From the NCBI GenBank assembly GCA_950295325.1, contig OX485808.1, forward strand, positions 32,448,527 through 32,508,526: a DNA stretch of 60,000 nucleotides, in the 5' to 3' direction. Below, in pieces: positions 42,827 to 56,507 of this stretch. The DNA is from Polytrichum commune. Its lineage: Eukaryota; Streptophyta; Polytrichopsida; Polytrichales; Polytrichaceae. Under the pieces are notes generated by a model that saw nothing but the letters and a program-made list of their open reading frames with translations, had not been told where the DNA came from and did no database searches. Position 1 is the first letter of the stretch. Every line of letters starts with the position of its first letter. The position numbers and the translations under genes were made by a program.

Positions 42827-45699
42827 TCATCGAAATTGGTCAATTAAAGTCCGATTTCTCTTTGGACGTCGAACAGGTACATCCTCATCTTCGGCTTCAT
42901 CATCTACATCCTCATCACAAGCCACTTTTCGAGTCTCACGACCACGATTCCTAGAGTTCTTCCTTATCGGAGTCCCCTGATTTGGTGGCTGACACTCAGG
43001 TTCCTCCAGGGTGTGCTGTCGGTCAGGCATCAGCTCTGCCCCAGCCTCCAGACTCTCTTGCATTAACTGCAAGCCGATCACAACCATCAAATCATCAAAC
43101 TTCTCATTACTATCACCTTTAAATATTTTAAAACCGTCGGTTCCCAAACCAATAACAACATCCAAGAACTGGTTTCAACCATTTCGATAATGTAGTGAAA
43201 TTTGTACAACTCCATGCATTACCTTAGAAAGCATGACACAAAAGCACCAAAAATGCCATTACAACCAACATAAAAAACACAGGAATATATTTGTCAAATG
43301 AACTATTTATTCACCTGCCAGCATGCCCAATCGTATCGGAACACAAACTGTGTATTGGCTACTTTCCCACTTGATCGATCATGAGATGTTGGAGCATTCT
43401 TGGGAGCTGCAAACAGTAAGTAATGTCAGGGGCAAGTACAGAAACTTCACAACCAAACAGCTACATCAGCATCAAGACCTCAAAGGCTAAGACAGCAATA
43501 AGACGAGATTTGGTGACATACCAACAAGGTGATTGCCATCTTTGTCATAAGTGATGGCTACTCGACCATCCTTCACAAGAAATGAGAGAGAGAAAATGTT
43601 TTCAACTGTTTGTGAAAAGGACTGTCGATTCAGCACAAGAGCATCCAACCGAGCACGCTTGACACTCCTGAGTATGCCAAACATGGTCTCCATGTTTGCA
43701 TCCGTCTCTGCTTTTGCCGCCTCCTCGCCTTGTTCCCTGACCTGAAGGACAATATAAGGTGAACATTATTCCCCATCTGTCTAGCTTTATAAAGGGTATC
43801 ATCATCACAATCACCTAGACAAATAACAATCGCCTCACCTGCCCCTTCATGACCAGACAGTGGCATCAATGTTGGTCCAAGGACCCAAAGAGAACCTCCC
43901 CACTCCCTCCAAACTACATGAAGAGGCACTTAACAATCTGGCTGAACTAAGTGTGGATTTCAACAAATCCACACTAAGGCATCAACACATTCGCAAGACA
44001 GGCCTCTCTTCCCATAATTATCCACAGGTAACATGCTTTGATTTATAACTCCACTCATTTACACTTGAAACCCTGATTTTCAAACAGCTTAATAACTTTG
44101 AATATAGAACCACACCTCTTCAGGACGTGTACTCTCTGTAGGCCTTGTCCTCTTTGTTCGTGCAACAGGAGCTTGCCTTACCTTGGCTTCAATGTCCATG
44201 GGTCCAAGCCTGCAAAAGTACAGACAAGAGACAACACTGAGCACACCTGGAATCCTACCATCCTAGATAGGAATCAAATTTGGACATCAATCCTGCGTTA
44301 AGTGGCTTACTCACCAGGTATCACATGTTACTGATCACCAGGGATTTGAACAAATTGCACACAGAGAAATAAACCTTATGTCGGTATCAAGTGAACAAGA
44401 GTCAGACTGCAGGATGTAGCAAATCAAATAGGAAAATCAACTAGAGAACCTACATTGTGCTGACACCTGGGGCTGCGCGCAGGAAGCCAGTGGCTGCCAA
44501 TCCCATTCTTCCCCAGTCAAGATTAATTGCTCCCTCATCATCATCTTCAAGGGCAGCACGAGTGCTAAATTTAGCCAGTATGGCACTAATAAATCCAGCA
44601 GGGCTAATTCCACTTTTGCGCATGGACCCCTTAACATTCACTAGGAAACTGGTGGTGATGTCCAACACTGCTTCCGCATCAGCTATCTGCTCTCGAGGCT
44701 TTTGCACTGCAAGAACAGTAATTCATCAATGACTGCAAATACCACATGCACACACCCACCACTCCAAACAGTACAAGGACGAGAATATATCACATCAGCA
44801 AAAGCGGATCGTCATTTAGAGATCAAAACGCAAATAGTCAAGCTGTTCATCTCCCAAAGGGCCCAGTGCCTCCAAAGAAGGCATTCCACTAAAATGCTCC
44901 AATCATTTCCAGAGTATAACCCTCTCAATCTACATAGGTCAGGAGACAAACCCCTGTCACCTACTTTGCCATTGTTAGGGGGGACACATGATACAATTAT
45001 CAGGTCTAAGGAAACAAGAATCGTCTACAAGTCTACAACTCGTACAGGAAGGAGTTACATCACATGGATATTCACGCTGCACGTAATTCCTGGCATGCCT
45101 AAAGGATGTTGAAAAGTTACCATCATTGTGAAGCTCGTCTAGCACTCCAACAACTTCGTGAAATCTATTAGAATCCAAGCGGGCCATCTCATCGGCATCA
45201 TCTGTTTCCAACCGTATATTATACCAAAAAATGAGTGAAAGCAAGTGACACAATACAACTAATTGTGTGACATAACAAAATGTTGCGTCGGACTCCACAA
45301 TTTCGCATATCACATATCAAAAATACAAACAAAATCCACACATCGTATGTAATACAGGATGCACAAATAAGAAAAAGAAATTGACAGGATATAACTAATT
45401 GGAGACATAAACAGAGTAATGCGTCAACCTCCACAATTCACATATCACAAATTGATAAAAATACAAACCAAATCCACACATTGCATGTAATGCAATGCAT
45501 AATGCCGACCTGCCATGGCCTGTTTGAATTGCCGATATTTATAACGAATAATGCGCCGCTCTTCGGGGTTCTGCTTCTTGACTTCATTTTCTTGTAACGG
45601 TTGCTCCCCGCCCCCACGCTTCCGACGGTGTTGAGCCGGCTCTCTTGCTTCTTCCTGTGTAGGATTGCGCCGGCTTCTGGATTCCCCTCGTGTGGTCAT
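42827..45699 (-). CDS. NSE4: NSE4 kleisin subunit of the SMC5/6 complex
   Basis: NSE4 bridges the SMC5 and SMC6 heads and is needed for DNA repair and chromosome stability in the nucleus. Seven coding exons, 45699–45510, 45201–45121, 44706–44454, 44209–44116, 43741–43522, 43406–43315 and 43066–42827, join in frame to 389 residues with consensus splice sites. The N-terminus is basic, then RYKYRQFKQAM begins the kleisin N-domain, continued by VQKPREQIADAEAVLDI and LDWGRMGLAATGFLRAAPG. STMLGPMDIEAKVRQ, then RTKRTRPTESTRPEE, leads to the conserved C-terminal winged helix (about residues 207–330): METMFGILRS, LNRQSFSQTVENIFSLSFLV, KDGRVAITYDKDGNH, TQFVFRYDWACW and ELMPDR. An acidic/basic tail closes it. 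The length is normal for plant NSE4. Confidence 0.94.
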
Positions 45700-46374
45700 C
45701 TCACTAAGTTTCCAACGTGTATATGATGAGAGCAGGGTGAGTAATCACAAAGTCTGGCGGTGGAATCTGCTTCAATGTGACCGACAAATCACCGACACGG
45801 CCCAAGCGGACCAATTACTGGATGGGGAGATGGTCACCGTCGACGTGCATTACCTCGATAATGTGCACTTTGCTGAATCCTAGACAATGCCCGTTGCATC
45901 TGTACTCTGAGAGTGATCATGTTGGTGTTGCCACACTAAAATAAAAAAGAGAATAAAGTAACGGGAGAAGGCCGACAGAATGCGAAGGGTCTGATTGGTA
46001 ATTGTGTCGTTAGGAATGATCACATCCAATCCAACAATAGGGACCCAAGAAACAATTCACGTCAACACGCACACTCCGTGCAATAAGCTTACGTCTCGCA
46101 CTATAACAGCTTCAGCAGAAGTCCACTGTCACCAGAGCATATGCAAACAGCTCCCGACGCTCTGTTCGCCACACCGCGAAATTCGAAATGAGAAAGGGAG
46201 GCAAAATTTGATCACAAGGAACTACTACAGAATGTGAATCAAGGAAGTTCGTCTTGAACACCTACAATCCTCTCCACGACGAAAGAAGCGGGAAGAAATG
46301 ACAACAGCCGACTCTCTGGTTCTCTCACACAAAGACGTTGCTCTCGAAACACCGCACCAGCTCCTGAGACCGCG

Positions 46375-46595
46375 AAACCCTAGCTCCTCTCAGTTCCCGC
46401 GAATCTGAGCAGAATGCAAACCCGAGAAGGTGAAAAGAAGGTCCTATAAACGGCCGTGAGATTTCTGATCCGAAGCTTGCACGAGCAAAGGGAAAAGGGA
46501 GGGAAGCGAGAGGGAGGGAAATTCGAAAGCGGGGACATCAGGCAACGGAGATGGCGAGCAGTATGGAGCCTGAAGCAGAAACCCTGAAACCCTAA
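46375..46595. promoter_or_regulatory. Telo-box motifs upstream of NSE4
   Basis: AAACCCTA at 46375–46382 and AAACCCTAA at 46587–46595 lie 0.7–0.9 kb upstream of the NSE4 start. Such boxes are common near cell-cycle and housekeeping promoters in plants. The link to NSE4 is positional only. Confidence 0.35.
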
Positions 46596-46649
46596 GCCTA
46601 GGAACTCACTAAAAGTTCGTTAGTAAGGCGAAGGCACCACTACAATGCT

Positions 46650-49554
46650 GGCGTGGCTTTCGCTGTGCTGAGGTGGACATTAATGTTTCCTACGTGGCTG
46701 ATGCATGCGGGGCCCATCAGGGGACGAATATCAATAATATGCCTGGCGGCTCAATGGCTTCTCCGAGAAGCTATGCCAGCAATATTCCCCCAACATTGCG
46801 GCTTATTCGCTCTCTCTCTTATTTTTGGCTCTGTCTGTGGGACAGAGACTATGCATCAACTTCTTCGTTTCAAGAGCAAATTTCATAACCACTTTGTGTT
46901 CACACTTGGACGTTACTTGTTCTTGTTATTTTTGGTCCACTTTATGTAATGTGGATGTTAACTATAGTTTATATACCGGTATATGTATATATAAGTGCTC
47001 CCTAAAATGCATTGAAAGAAATCTAGTTAACTATAGTTATTTCGGCAGTTCTTGATTATTTATTCTAAAAATTTTGGGTGATAAATGAGTAGCTTCAATC
47101 CTTGACATGTATTTGAGAAGAAGGCGCACAAAATCCAAGAAAGGTTTGGTATAGTGAATAGCCATGAATTGGCATGAGCAAAGTGGACAACTACAATTGT
47201 AGTCTTTCATAATAAAGAACAGAGCCTCACGGTTCTACCGTTTTCTTGTTATTTCTTAGATGCCACACATGGTTTAGTTCCAATTATAATCTCATCCATC
47301 CACTTGGAAGTTTTTCATACATTGGAGTTATCCTTTGATTCAACCAAAGTTTTAATCGCCAGGTATGGGTTGTTTTGCATACAAAATTCACCGTATTAGG
47401 GAATAACATTTCGGTGCATGTTTGGAATTGGTGTGGAAATTTTAACAGAGGATGTTTTATATCGGGTTCATTGAGGACAATTTTAGCACCAAAAATGAGT
47501 TTGGCCCTCAATGAACTGATGTAGAGTGTTTTTCGTCTAGTCCGCAAAAGATTCCTACTTAAGGTGAAGGTGCTACTTCTAAGTCATTTTAGTTGTCATA
47601 AGGAGCACTTACTTGGCCGGGATAAGCTTCGTTGGACGGTAACATCCCAGGCCAATCTGGCTATATGCTGAGATCAAACCTCTTGACCGACTCTAAACAT
47701 GCAGTGAAAACTTATAACCAAACATGGAAATATTTACATGTAGAATTATTGTCCATAACCCCGGTTAAATTAAAGGATATAACTCTATCAATTACCCTCA
47801 AAAGGTCGGCCCAATAGTCTATAGAAGATGATCACAAGAAACAAATAAGAGTTTCAATGCATTCTATTCCCGTATAACATTACTCGTGCTACATATCGCA
47901 TCGTCTCTTTCCAAATGAAAACGGCTAGTCGGGTTCCAAGAATTTGCAATATAAATTCCCCAATATGATCTCACCGTTGTCATTAGTGACAGTCATTATA
48001 TCAATTGGTGTAGACCAAGGAGGTGAGATAGGAAAGTTGCAATCACCAAGTGTTTGGTTGGTTGGTATTATTGTTATAAATAAAAATAGCTTGCAGTAAC
48101 CAAACCTTGACCAACATGATTGTTTAGCCTTTTCAGAGTGAACAATGCTCAGGTTGAGTAATGTTCATTTTGCAAGGGTGGCCCCAACATAAGGGGGGAA
48201 TTAATGATCCTTACATAACTCCCAACATTGTTGGTGCAACATTATTTGCTGAGTAATGTTATGTGTATTAATAGCCTTCCTCTCTCATGGTAAGACCTAT
48301 AAACAACGCACAGTGAAACTATTTTCTTGGCCTTGAGAGAGTTTAGTCCCAAGTTAAATCCTTCTTTCTCGGGAACATGTCAATTGAACTTGGGAACTTC
48401 TCGGGAGCCACGAGCTTGGTGGGCCTAGCATGTCTATATATAGAATATATGTTGGAACCAAAGAGTTTTTGACTAACACACACAACGACAATGATGCACC
48501 TATGAACATTACATAGATGGTTGCTTGTGTAAATGCTTCATTTTGTGTGCAACTGTAATCTCTTGAAGGTTTGGGGTGTTGATATGTTTCGTCTGCACAT
48601 AACTATTGATATTTTGGTTTTCTTTGTTACATGTATGCACGCGATTTAAAGTAGAAGTGCTTAACTCTATGAATAAACCAATTTTGACACATATTTTTGG
48701 TCCCTCTATGGACGGCTATCATCCCTCGATTGATTAGGATACACCGACAATTGTCTTAACCTTGTTGAAATTTCATCATTTGCAAAAAAAAAGACTCAAC
48801 TTCCAACCACCACAACCTACAATTTTTGAACTAAGCAATTTGTTACAGTGTTCTATTGTCATCAAGATAGGTTGCCTACTATTTGATTTAAGTGGTTGCA
48901 TGTAACGTGTATTTACTTATTTATTTACTATTTACTATTTACAACCTCTAGTTCAACTAAACTCCTTTACTAGAAGGCTAGAGGTGCCACCCTAGGTGCT
49001 CTAGCAGTTCTAAAGGTAAAGGGAGTCACTACTAGTCGAGACTATGGTCTTACCCTAGGTTATCACCTCGTAAGTAACAACCATGAGTTAACTGTACTTA
49101 GAGTTATCCTAAAGGCATGGAGGGAGAGCTAGTTAAGATATCTAGAACTACTAGTTAAAGGGAGCCTCAACTCATAGTAGTATCTAGTATATAAGCTCTA
49201 AGGTTGGGTGGAACATGCCTCTTGAATCTCATTATTGTGAGATATATTACATTGCAACCCCAATTTATAATGAACTTCAAATCTATTATGCCGTGTGGAC
49301 TACACCGTTTATGATATCTAGTGTCGTTTACTATTCAAAAGTATACATTGCTATGACATTTTATTGTTGATATAGATTCCTACCAAGTGAAGAGGTTAAT
49401 ATTATATAGGTAGTGTCCTAACAACCTATTTGACCTTTGTCGGTAAAAATGAAATCCATAGTAAAAAAAAAAGTGATGGTACAACATAAAATCCACATAG
49501 TAAGTGACACTAAATACCATGAACGGCATAATGCAAAATGGGTGGATGAAAGTA
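46650..49554. other. Intergenic, no gene recognised
   Basis: I see no protein family or RNA gene. A TATA-like TCTATATATAGAATAT near 48434 and TAGTATATAAGC near 49185 could belong to decayed LTRs, but no pair of repeats confirms that. Confidence 0.4.
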
Positions 49555-49892
49555 CACTAAATAGGTAGATTAGTGTTAGATGAAGAATAGTGTTAGATGC
49601 AATAGTTACCTAAAACATTCATTTTCAACTGATATTACAATTAGTGTTTGAATAGGGTTTGAACAAATTATACCTTTTACGAGGTTCTCATATTCTTCTT
49701 CCTTCAATTCTTCATTCCAAGATTTACAAAATATCATCTAACACTAAATGCGCTCATGTAAATATTTAAAGTTACTACTTGGTACAAATAGTGTTAGAGT
49801 TGACATTTAGTGTTCTAACACTATAGAGACAATTTACATTTAGCGTTTTCGTCGACTATTAGTGTTTCCAACACTAATCTACCTATTTAGTG
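49555..49892. mobile_element. Stowaway-like MITE (338 bp, TIR CACTAAATAGG)
   Basis: The left end CACTAAATAGGTAGATTAGT is matched by its inverse at the right end, about 23 perfect base pairs, flanked by TA on both sides (49553–49554, 49893–49894). The interior has more copies of AGTGTT/AACACT words. Non-coding. Confidence 0.88.
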
Positions 49893-49998
49893 TAGTGCCC
49901 CACTTTCCACGTAACTTGTAGAGAAAACACGAAGTGTGCATTGTAGAGTCCGCAACAGGAAGTATAATTGTAAGGCTAGCCTCCTTGAATTAGCAATA

Positions 49999-50401
49999 CA
50001 TTAAAAAGGATATTTAATGTTTGATACACTAAATACGAATGCATACACTAATTGTCAATAACCCTACGAAAGTAAGTAACATTAAATGTAAACTCAAACA
50101 CTAGATACCAACCATGGTTCTATGTGGAAGTTGCATGTTTGACTTTAGTGTTAGTAAGGATATGAAATTAAATGCCGTCGACTTCGACAGATGAGAGATT
50201 AGCGAGCAGAAAGGTGGGACATCATCCCTAAAGTCGCAAGTCCAGTCAAATCTATGCTTCACAAGAAGGGAGGTGGCAGTAGAGAAGGTAGCGGCACATT
50301 TATGTCTAGCACTAATTGTCAAGGAATTGAAAATTAGTGTTGAGCAGGGTAGGGTGGTAACAACATTAAATATAATCAAACACTAAATATCATATTTAAT
50401 G
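49999..50401. mobile_element. MITE of the CACTAAATA family, divergent copy (403 bp)
   Basis: Flanked by TA (49997–49998, 50402–50403) with degenerate ends (CATTAAAAAGG…ATATTTAATG). The interior shares long blocks with the copies at 51530–51814 and 54266–54580, for example TTTGATACACTAAATACGAA and GTAGGGTGGTAACAACATTA. It has a ~100-bp extra middle segment absent from the others. Confidence 0.82.
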
Positions 50402-50879
50402 TACTTATGTAAGACAAGACATGAACAAATGATGCATTTTTGTGGAGTTGATTTCGAGAAGTAGCCAACAAAACTATCGACACCAGAAGCCTACTCAGGA
50501 TTAGTCTGAAAACGTGATACTACACTAAATATGATATTTACTGTCATGTGGTATTTTAAGTCATTATCGTAACTTTTTGGATGACACTTCTTATGAATAA
50601 GTGAATGAGTATTGTCATGGATGATGGATGAGTTCATCCATTGGCTAAAACCCTACCTTCTCTTGTCACCAACTTGTGATGCAATGTTGTCTGGATGATT
50701 GAAACTTGGATGAAAAAACACTTGGTAAGTGATAGTAATTGCAACACTTTAAATCTATAATCCCCCCAATAATTTACAAGGAATGACAAAATAATGTTGG
50801 GTTGGCATTTAGTGTTGGTGATGCTACATTGCGGTTTACAAATACTAACGAGCAAGAGAATTAGAGTTGGTGACACTAA

Positions 50880-52180
50880 GGGCCGGTTTACACTATGGAC
50901 CATGAAGTTGGACCAGGGCGTTGCAAGGCAGTTGATTGGTTGCTGAAGTTGTCCCGGGACAACTTCGGTTTACACTAAGGAAAGAATGGCAGAGGGACCA
51001 TGGAGGTCGAGGTCCCCAAAATATATATTTTAAGGCCTAATAAATGCTCTAATATGGTCCAATGGGTTTTGCGGTGAGAGAGGCAAGAATGGTGGTATGG
51101 TAGAAAAAGGCAAAGGCCCATGTCAGAGAAATGCCGTTTTCATAATTCTTTTTAATGAATCTACCCTCTATGTGCCTTAATTATATCATAGACTATGAAA
51201 CATTCCATTACTACCTTGCCCTACCCCTTGAACTGGCTTCCATGTGCTTCACAAAATAACATGGAACATCTAGAACTCAAGAATTCAAGTGCAGATTTGT
51301 TTTTTTGGTCTACCATCTGCAATTTTTGGAATTTTGGGGCTTGTAGTATACCATTGGAAAGGTCTTAAAATACCTTTCCAACGGTACGTTACACACCTTG
51401 AATTTTAAAATTTACAGTTGCAAAACAAGAAAGACAAATATGCATTTGTTTAGTGTTTGTAGATCAGGGTGGTCAAAAGAACCACAATGGGAAAACGATT
51501 GCGGTTTTTTTTCACATAGTTTTCTACTACACTAAATAGGTTATTTAGTGTTTGATACACTAAATACGAATGCATACACTAATTATCAATAACCCTATGA
51601 AAGTAAGTAACATTAAATATCAACTATGGTAATATGTGGAAGTTACATGTTTGAATTTAGTGATAGTAAGGATATAAAAATAAATAGCAATGATGAAAAG
51701 AGAATTCCAACATATCTTTTAACAACAATTATCAAAGAATTGAAAATTAGTGTTGAGCAAGGTAGGGTGGTAACAACATTAAATTTAATCAAACACTATA
51801 TATCCTATTTAGTGTAGTGACAACACAAGGTACACGTCACATGTAAATTGCATTGAACATGTACAAATCAAATCGCTCATTGTTTTTTGTAAAATTTGTT
51901 GTGAGAAGATTTGCAAGCCACATCTTTGACACATTTAACAAGAACGGAAGACAAGTGAAGCCCAAGAGAAGACAAGAGAATGGTCAAACTTGATTATTTT
52001 CCAAAATTGCCCTTTTTGGGCATGTATGAAAAGAATCAACACCTTTATTGTTTGGTGCATGGTCATTCTTCTTGGTGCACATTCAATTCACACCTATTGA
52101 GGGGCCGAAGACTTTCAAAACTATTTTTTTAAGAAGTTGGACCATTGACAAAAGCCATCTTCCATAGTGTAAACAAGCCC
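50880..52180. mobile_element. Harbinger-like non-autonomous element, 1.3 kb (TSD TAA)
   Basis: Left end GGGCCGGTTTACACTATGGA and right end TCCATAGTGTAAACAAGCCC are near-perfect inverted repeats, flanked by TAA at 50877–50879 and 52181–52183. A 3-bp TAA duplication and a GGGC/GGCC start fit PIF/Harbinger-type elements. No transposase is visible. A Stowaway-like MITE is nested at 51530–51814. Confidence 0.85.
51530..51814. mobile_element. MITE of the CACTAAATA family, nested copy (285 bp)
   Basis: Ends CACTAAATAGG…CCTATTTAGTG with TA on both sides (51528–51529, 51815–51816). It lies inside the Harbinger-like element, so it inserted later. Confidence 0.88.
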
Positions 52181-52329
52181 TAAACATCGCATTTAGTGTT
52201 CTCGATATCATGACCTGCAACTTCCATCACTTTAAGCTTCTAGCACACACACTTCAAAGAAGTCTCTTGGGTCAAGAATTCCAAATTTCTAGAAATGATG
52301 GACGCGCATTGGTTAAATATAGCACTCCA

Positions 52330-52830
52330 ACTAATTTTTTTCGATAAATTTGGTCAACTTTGGAGGACAATCAGTGGGTATTTCCGGCCTCCCACCTATG
52401 ATCGGGAGAACCGGTTGAGTTTGAGAAGTAACCGGTTTAAGTTCAAGACTTTAGGAAAATTATCGATCATTTTAGAGAAATTTATAGAAGAATATACCCC
52501 AATTTAATGAAGGAAAACCGGAGGGATGTCAACATGTAACTGGTTGGACTTCCAAACACATGGATCTCAACTGATTAATATGTCCAAAAATCTCCTTGAT
52601 CACTGCCTCCCACCACTCGTTGGGGAGATTTTTGGGCATACTCATCGGTTGAGATCCTTCCTAGTGTTTGCAAGTCCAACTGGTTACATGTTGACATCCT
52701 CCAGTTTCCCTTTATTAATTTGAGGGATATTCCATGAATTCCTCTAAAGTGATTGGTAATTCTCCTGAAGTCTTCAACTACAACTGATTATTTTTGAAAC
52801 TCAACTTGTTCATATGTAGTGAATTGTCGG
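52330..52830. repeat. Long imperfect fold-back repeat
   Basis: Arms of roughly 200 bp, about 52,350–52,592 and 52,621–52,820, are inverted copies around a ~28-bp centre. For example GATGTCAACATGTAACTGGT and GGATCTCAACTGATTAATAT on the left correspond to ACTGGTTACATGTTGACATC and ATCGGTTGAGATCC on the right. It is a fold-back MITE or a hairpin RNA source. The ORF inside the left arm has no known motif. Confidence 0.75.
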
Positions 52831-53087
52831 TTCTCCCCGATCATTGCCTCTTACATTTTCAAACGGCGGACGCAAACCTACCCCATGAACTTTCAGGGGG
52901 AGGTGGATAGGGGTCGTGATCCAACATTTCCGAGTAGTCCCCACAAAATAAATCTAAAATTTTCAAATCCTGACCAAAAATTGCTACCCATGTCGCCCGA
53001 CTTTGAAACATACAATTGTCCTTGCATTCTTGTAGGCCGCTTGACCATATAACCCATATTGAGTGCACTTCATTTTCAAGGTCCAAA

Positions 53088-53112
53088 ATCATATATATAT
53101 ATATATATATAT
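53088..53112. repeat. (AT)n microsatellite
   Basis: A run of about 12 AT dinucleotides. No further inference. Confidence 0.9.
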
Positions 53113-53456
53113 GTTCACTTTCATTGAGTAAATAAGTAATTGATTGGAATTTCCTTTTTGGAGTGAAACCGTCAATAAAACATGTAATTATCTTGGAAGT
53201 CGAAAACATTACAAAACCCTCATTAGCACTGAGGTCATAAATTTTGTGACTTACCATTGGAAGGGTCTTTGTCATTCTAAAATGGAACTGAAATTAATGT
53301 TTTATTTTATAATAGCTTAGTTAACACCTTCTATTTTCACAAAGTATAAATACACATTCAAACTAATTAAGTGTGATTGAATGTAATTAAGTCTAAATAA
53401 CTATATTAGATAATGTTGACATCACTCATCACACTAGACAACAAAAACTTGTCAAT

Positions 53457-53646
53457 TACAACCATCCGTTGCGATCCATGACAAGAAAATGCATAAATAA
53501 ATCATTTTGGTCATGAATTGGAGGTTTTTGGCTATAATTTTTGGACAATGGGTAACCAAAACCCACCCATTGCCAACCAAAATGATTGATTTACACATTT
53601 TCTTGTCATGAATCACAATGGTGGAGTCACAACAGATGGTTGCAAT
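53457..53646. repeat. Hairpin-forming inverted repeat
   Basis: The left arm (about 53,457–53,515, with ATGACAAGAAAATG and AATCATTTTGGT) and the right arm (about 53,576–53,646, with ACCAAAATGATT and CATTTTCTTGTCATG) are imperfect inverses separated by ~60 bp. This is a compact fold-back of MITE or small-RNA-precursor type. Confidence 0.75.
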
Positions 53647-54265
53647 GGACAAGCTTTCTTCTAGTGCCAAGGACATTATGCAAAACAAACATGGTTTTGT
53701 ATTAGGTATTGGTTTTTTTGAGGACGAGCATTGGTGTATAATGGGCCCCCTCAATAGGCAAGGCTTGTAAGGCAAGCCTATTGAAGGATGCCATTATACT
53801 TCGATACTTGGCTTCAAAGAACCAATGCCATACATAATCGGTGGTAGGGGTGTAATAAGCCAATAATTGCTTGTCACACACACATAAAGGGAGTGATTAT
53901 CGTCATATAATCAACCTCTTTGGAGCACTAAGAGTGCGATGTAGGCAAAATACAACCCCAAACTATTTACGATTGCAAATGGTCAAGCAAATTAAGTAGA
54001 TGCATCACCAAACAAAGCATGATAATGTCATGACTCATTTGTGTGGATGAAGACACAACATGTTGCATTTAGAATGTTATGCTCGTCACCCAAGGCTCAA
54101 TCTTCTAAGTCCATAACGTTGAGTGTAAGTTTCCATGTATGCCTCTTGCCCATCATACTCTGGTGGAAATAAGAACAAACATAGCTAACATTTTATGGGG
54201 TAGTGTTCATATGTGCCAACCATCTATTGTTATGTTAAGCATTTAGTGTGCACATGGGAAGACTA

Positions 54266-54580
54266 CACTAAATATGATAGTGTTTGATACACTTAATACG
54301 AATGCATACACTAAATGTCAATAATTCTATGAAAGTGAGTAACTTTAATTGTAAACTCAGACACTAAATATCAAGTATGGTAATATGTGGAAGTCATATG
54401 TTTGAGTTTAGTGTTAGTAAGGATATGGAAAAATAGATAACAATGATAAAAGGAGAATTCCAGTATATCTTCTAGTATATCTCTCTTACACTATTTGTCA
54501 AGGAATTGAAAATTAATGATGAGCAAGGTAGGGTGGTAACAACATTAAATATAATCAAACACTAAATATGATATTTAGTG
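54266..54580. mobile_element. MITE of the CACTAAATA family (315 bp)
   Basis: Ends CACTAAATATGAT…ATATTTAGTG, TA on both sides (54264–54265, 54581–54582). Interior blocks match the two other family members. Confidence 0.87.
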
Positions 54581-56507
54581 TAGTGGCCCTCCGCAAATTC
54601 TAGAACACAGCTAAATTGTGATCGGTCGGTTGCTTTTGCAATTGTTATCTTCATGAGAGCACATCCTACTCACTATCATCTAGAATCTAGAGGTGACCGG
54701 CATACATGAAAACTAACCACTTATGAGTCACTACAAACCATGTTTCCATGCATCATCAAGATGTAATTCATTTTTGAACTATTTAGAGAAAGTTAGTGAG
54801 CCAAAAATATAGAAATCTAATCCACCATATATCTAGTTAAAAGATCTTGATAGCTCTCAACAAACTACATTGATTATACCCGTTAATGAGGGCGGGTTGA
54901 AAGAGGTTGTGGGAAATTAGTGAAGGATATACCAAATTTCTTCACGCTTACGAAATTAGTGCCACCAACACATTGAATATCAGTTGTTGGAAAAGAAAAA
55001 CATGAAATAAAATCATTTACCCACATTAATTTTCTAGAAAAACAATTACTGTGACCCATGCTACCTCGCTACTATAAATTTAGCGTAGCATGGATTGAGA
55101 ATTAGTGTGGTCCTCATTCATTCTCATTATGAAATTAGCGTGGGCTCTATAAGACTACTGTGGTAGCGAACCCAAAAATATTTACAAAGCCTGGCATGGT
55201 CGCACCATTTATTACTACTGTTGTGTAGCATATAGACCACTCATAAATGGGAACATGATGGAATCAGTCTCCTAGTGCATCCATGCCACATCAAGATCAA
55301 AAGCAAATCCACTCCCTTTTTAAACTTCACAGCTTGGATGCAAAGAAACGTACCTTGAACTCATTCCAAGCACAAATGCAATAACTCTCTGATTTCGAAG
55401 TCTGAAGTTGAACAAGGAAGACAAAGGTCCAGAGATTTGGCATCTAAATCAACATCATGGCTGCACTACCTCTCTACCGAATGAACAATGTGACCCGGGA
55501 TCAAACCTAGAGATTGAAAAAAAAAACAAGAATTGGAGCAGTAGACTAATTGCTCTCGATGAAATTGTGGTTGTTGGCATTTTTACTATCTTTTGAAAGC
55601 ATCACAACAGAGCACCATGACAAACCTAACCTGGGATGTCTTGTCGAAATCGACCCAACAGACCAAGCGTGAGATCAGATTCTAATGCATTTCTTCTTGC
55701 TAAGAGTGTAATTATGAAAGTTGAGAATTTACTCATAATAGTGTTGCCAGCTGAGTGTCTGTCCTCATCGATTCCATTAAAGAGGCGCCGTCTCTTTGCT
55801 AATCAACCTAGTAGCCTTCCACTGCCGTTGTTTGGGTACAACTACCTCGTTGGATTAGCCTTTGAAAGTTGATTTGGAAACCATATGAAATGTTTGGAGT
55901 ATAGGCACACCTCAATTTCTTACATAAAAGCTCAATGCACGTATATAAGTCAAGCTATGAAACATATGCTATGCATATCCACAGCATTGTCACTGTTGAC
56001 AATGGTTTTTAGTATTTCAGGAAACCATGTAACATATGCGATGCATGTCCACAGTACCCCAAACTAGGGACAAGGCAGCAAAATAGGTTCACCTATTGAG
56101 ACTAAGCTATAATCATCAGCTGCAAGAATTTAAACATTGACATTCTTTTGCAAGGCTTCATGTTACAGAACTCATTTTTATGTGTTGTCAGCCGACAATA
56201 AAACCTAGCTTATAAGGATACTAGTGGAGCGACGTAATTTGTTAACCTGAACCACTCTTGATCAATCCAGAAATTCATGTGCTCAAATGGTTTATTAAAA
56301 AGGCGGAACTCCCCAATTACAGCCACTTTAGCGAGAACAGATTGGAAGAACTTCTTAAATCTGTAAAAGAAGTCGCCGTAAAGAATTGAAATAGACAGAG
56401 AGCTAGATCACCCGGATTTAATCGACCTGCGCATCCACTGCTCCATGCCTTTTCATAGAGATATGCAACAGCTCATTGCCGGAATTTGTTGTAGTAGTTG
56501 CACAAGC
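54581..56507. other. Intergenic, no gene recognised
   Basis: No coding sequence is supported. The right end (roughly 56,300–56,507) is likely the expansin 3' UTR. Confidence 0.45.

Noticed and set aside
46653-47055. Overlapping plus-strand ORFs of 71–98 aa
   Set aside because: Three frames are open at once, none has a motif, and no splice-consistent extension was found.
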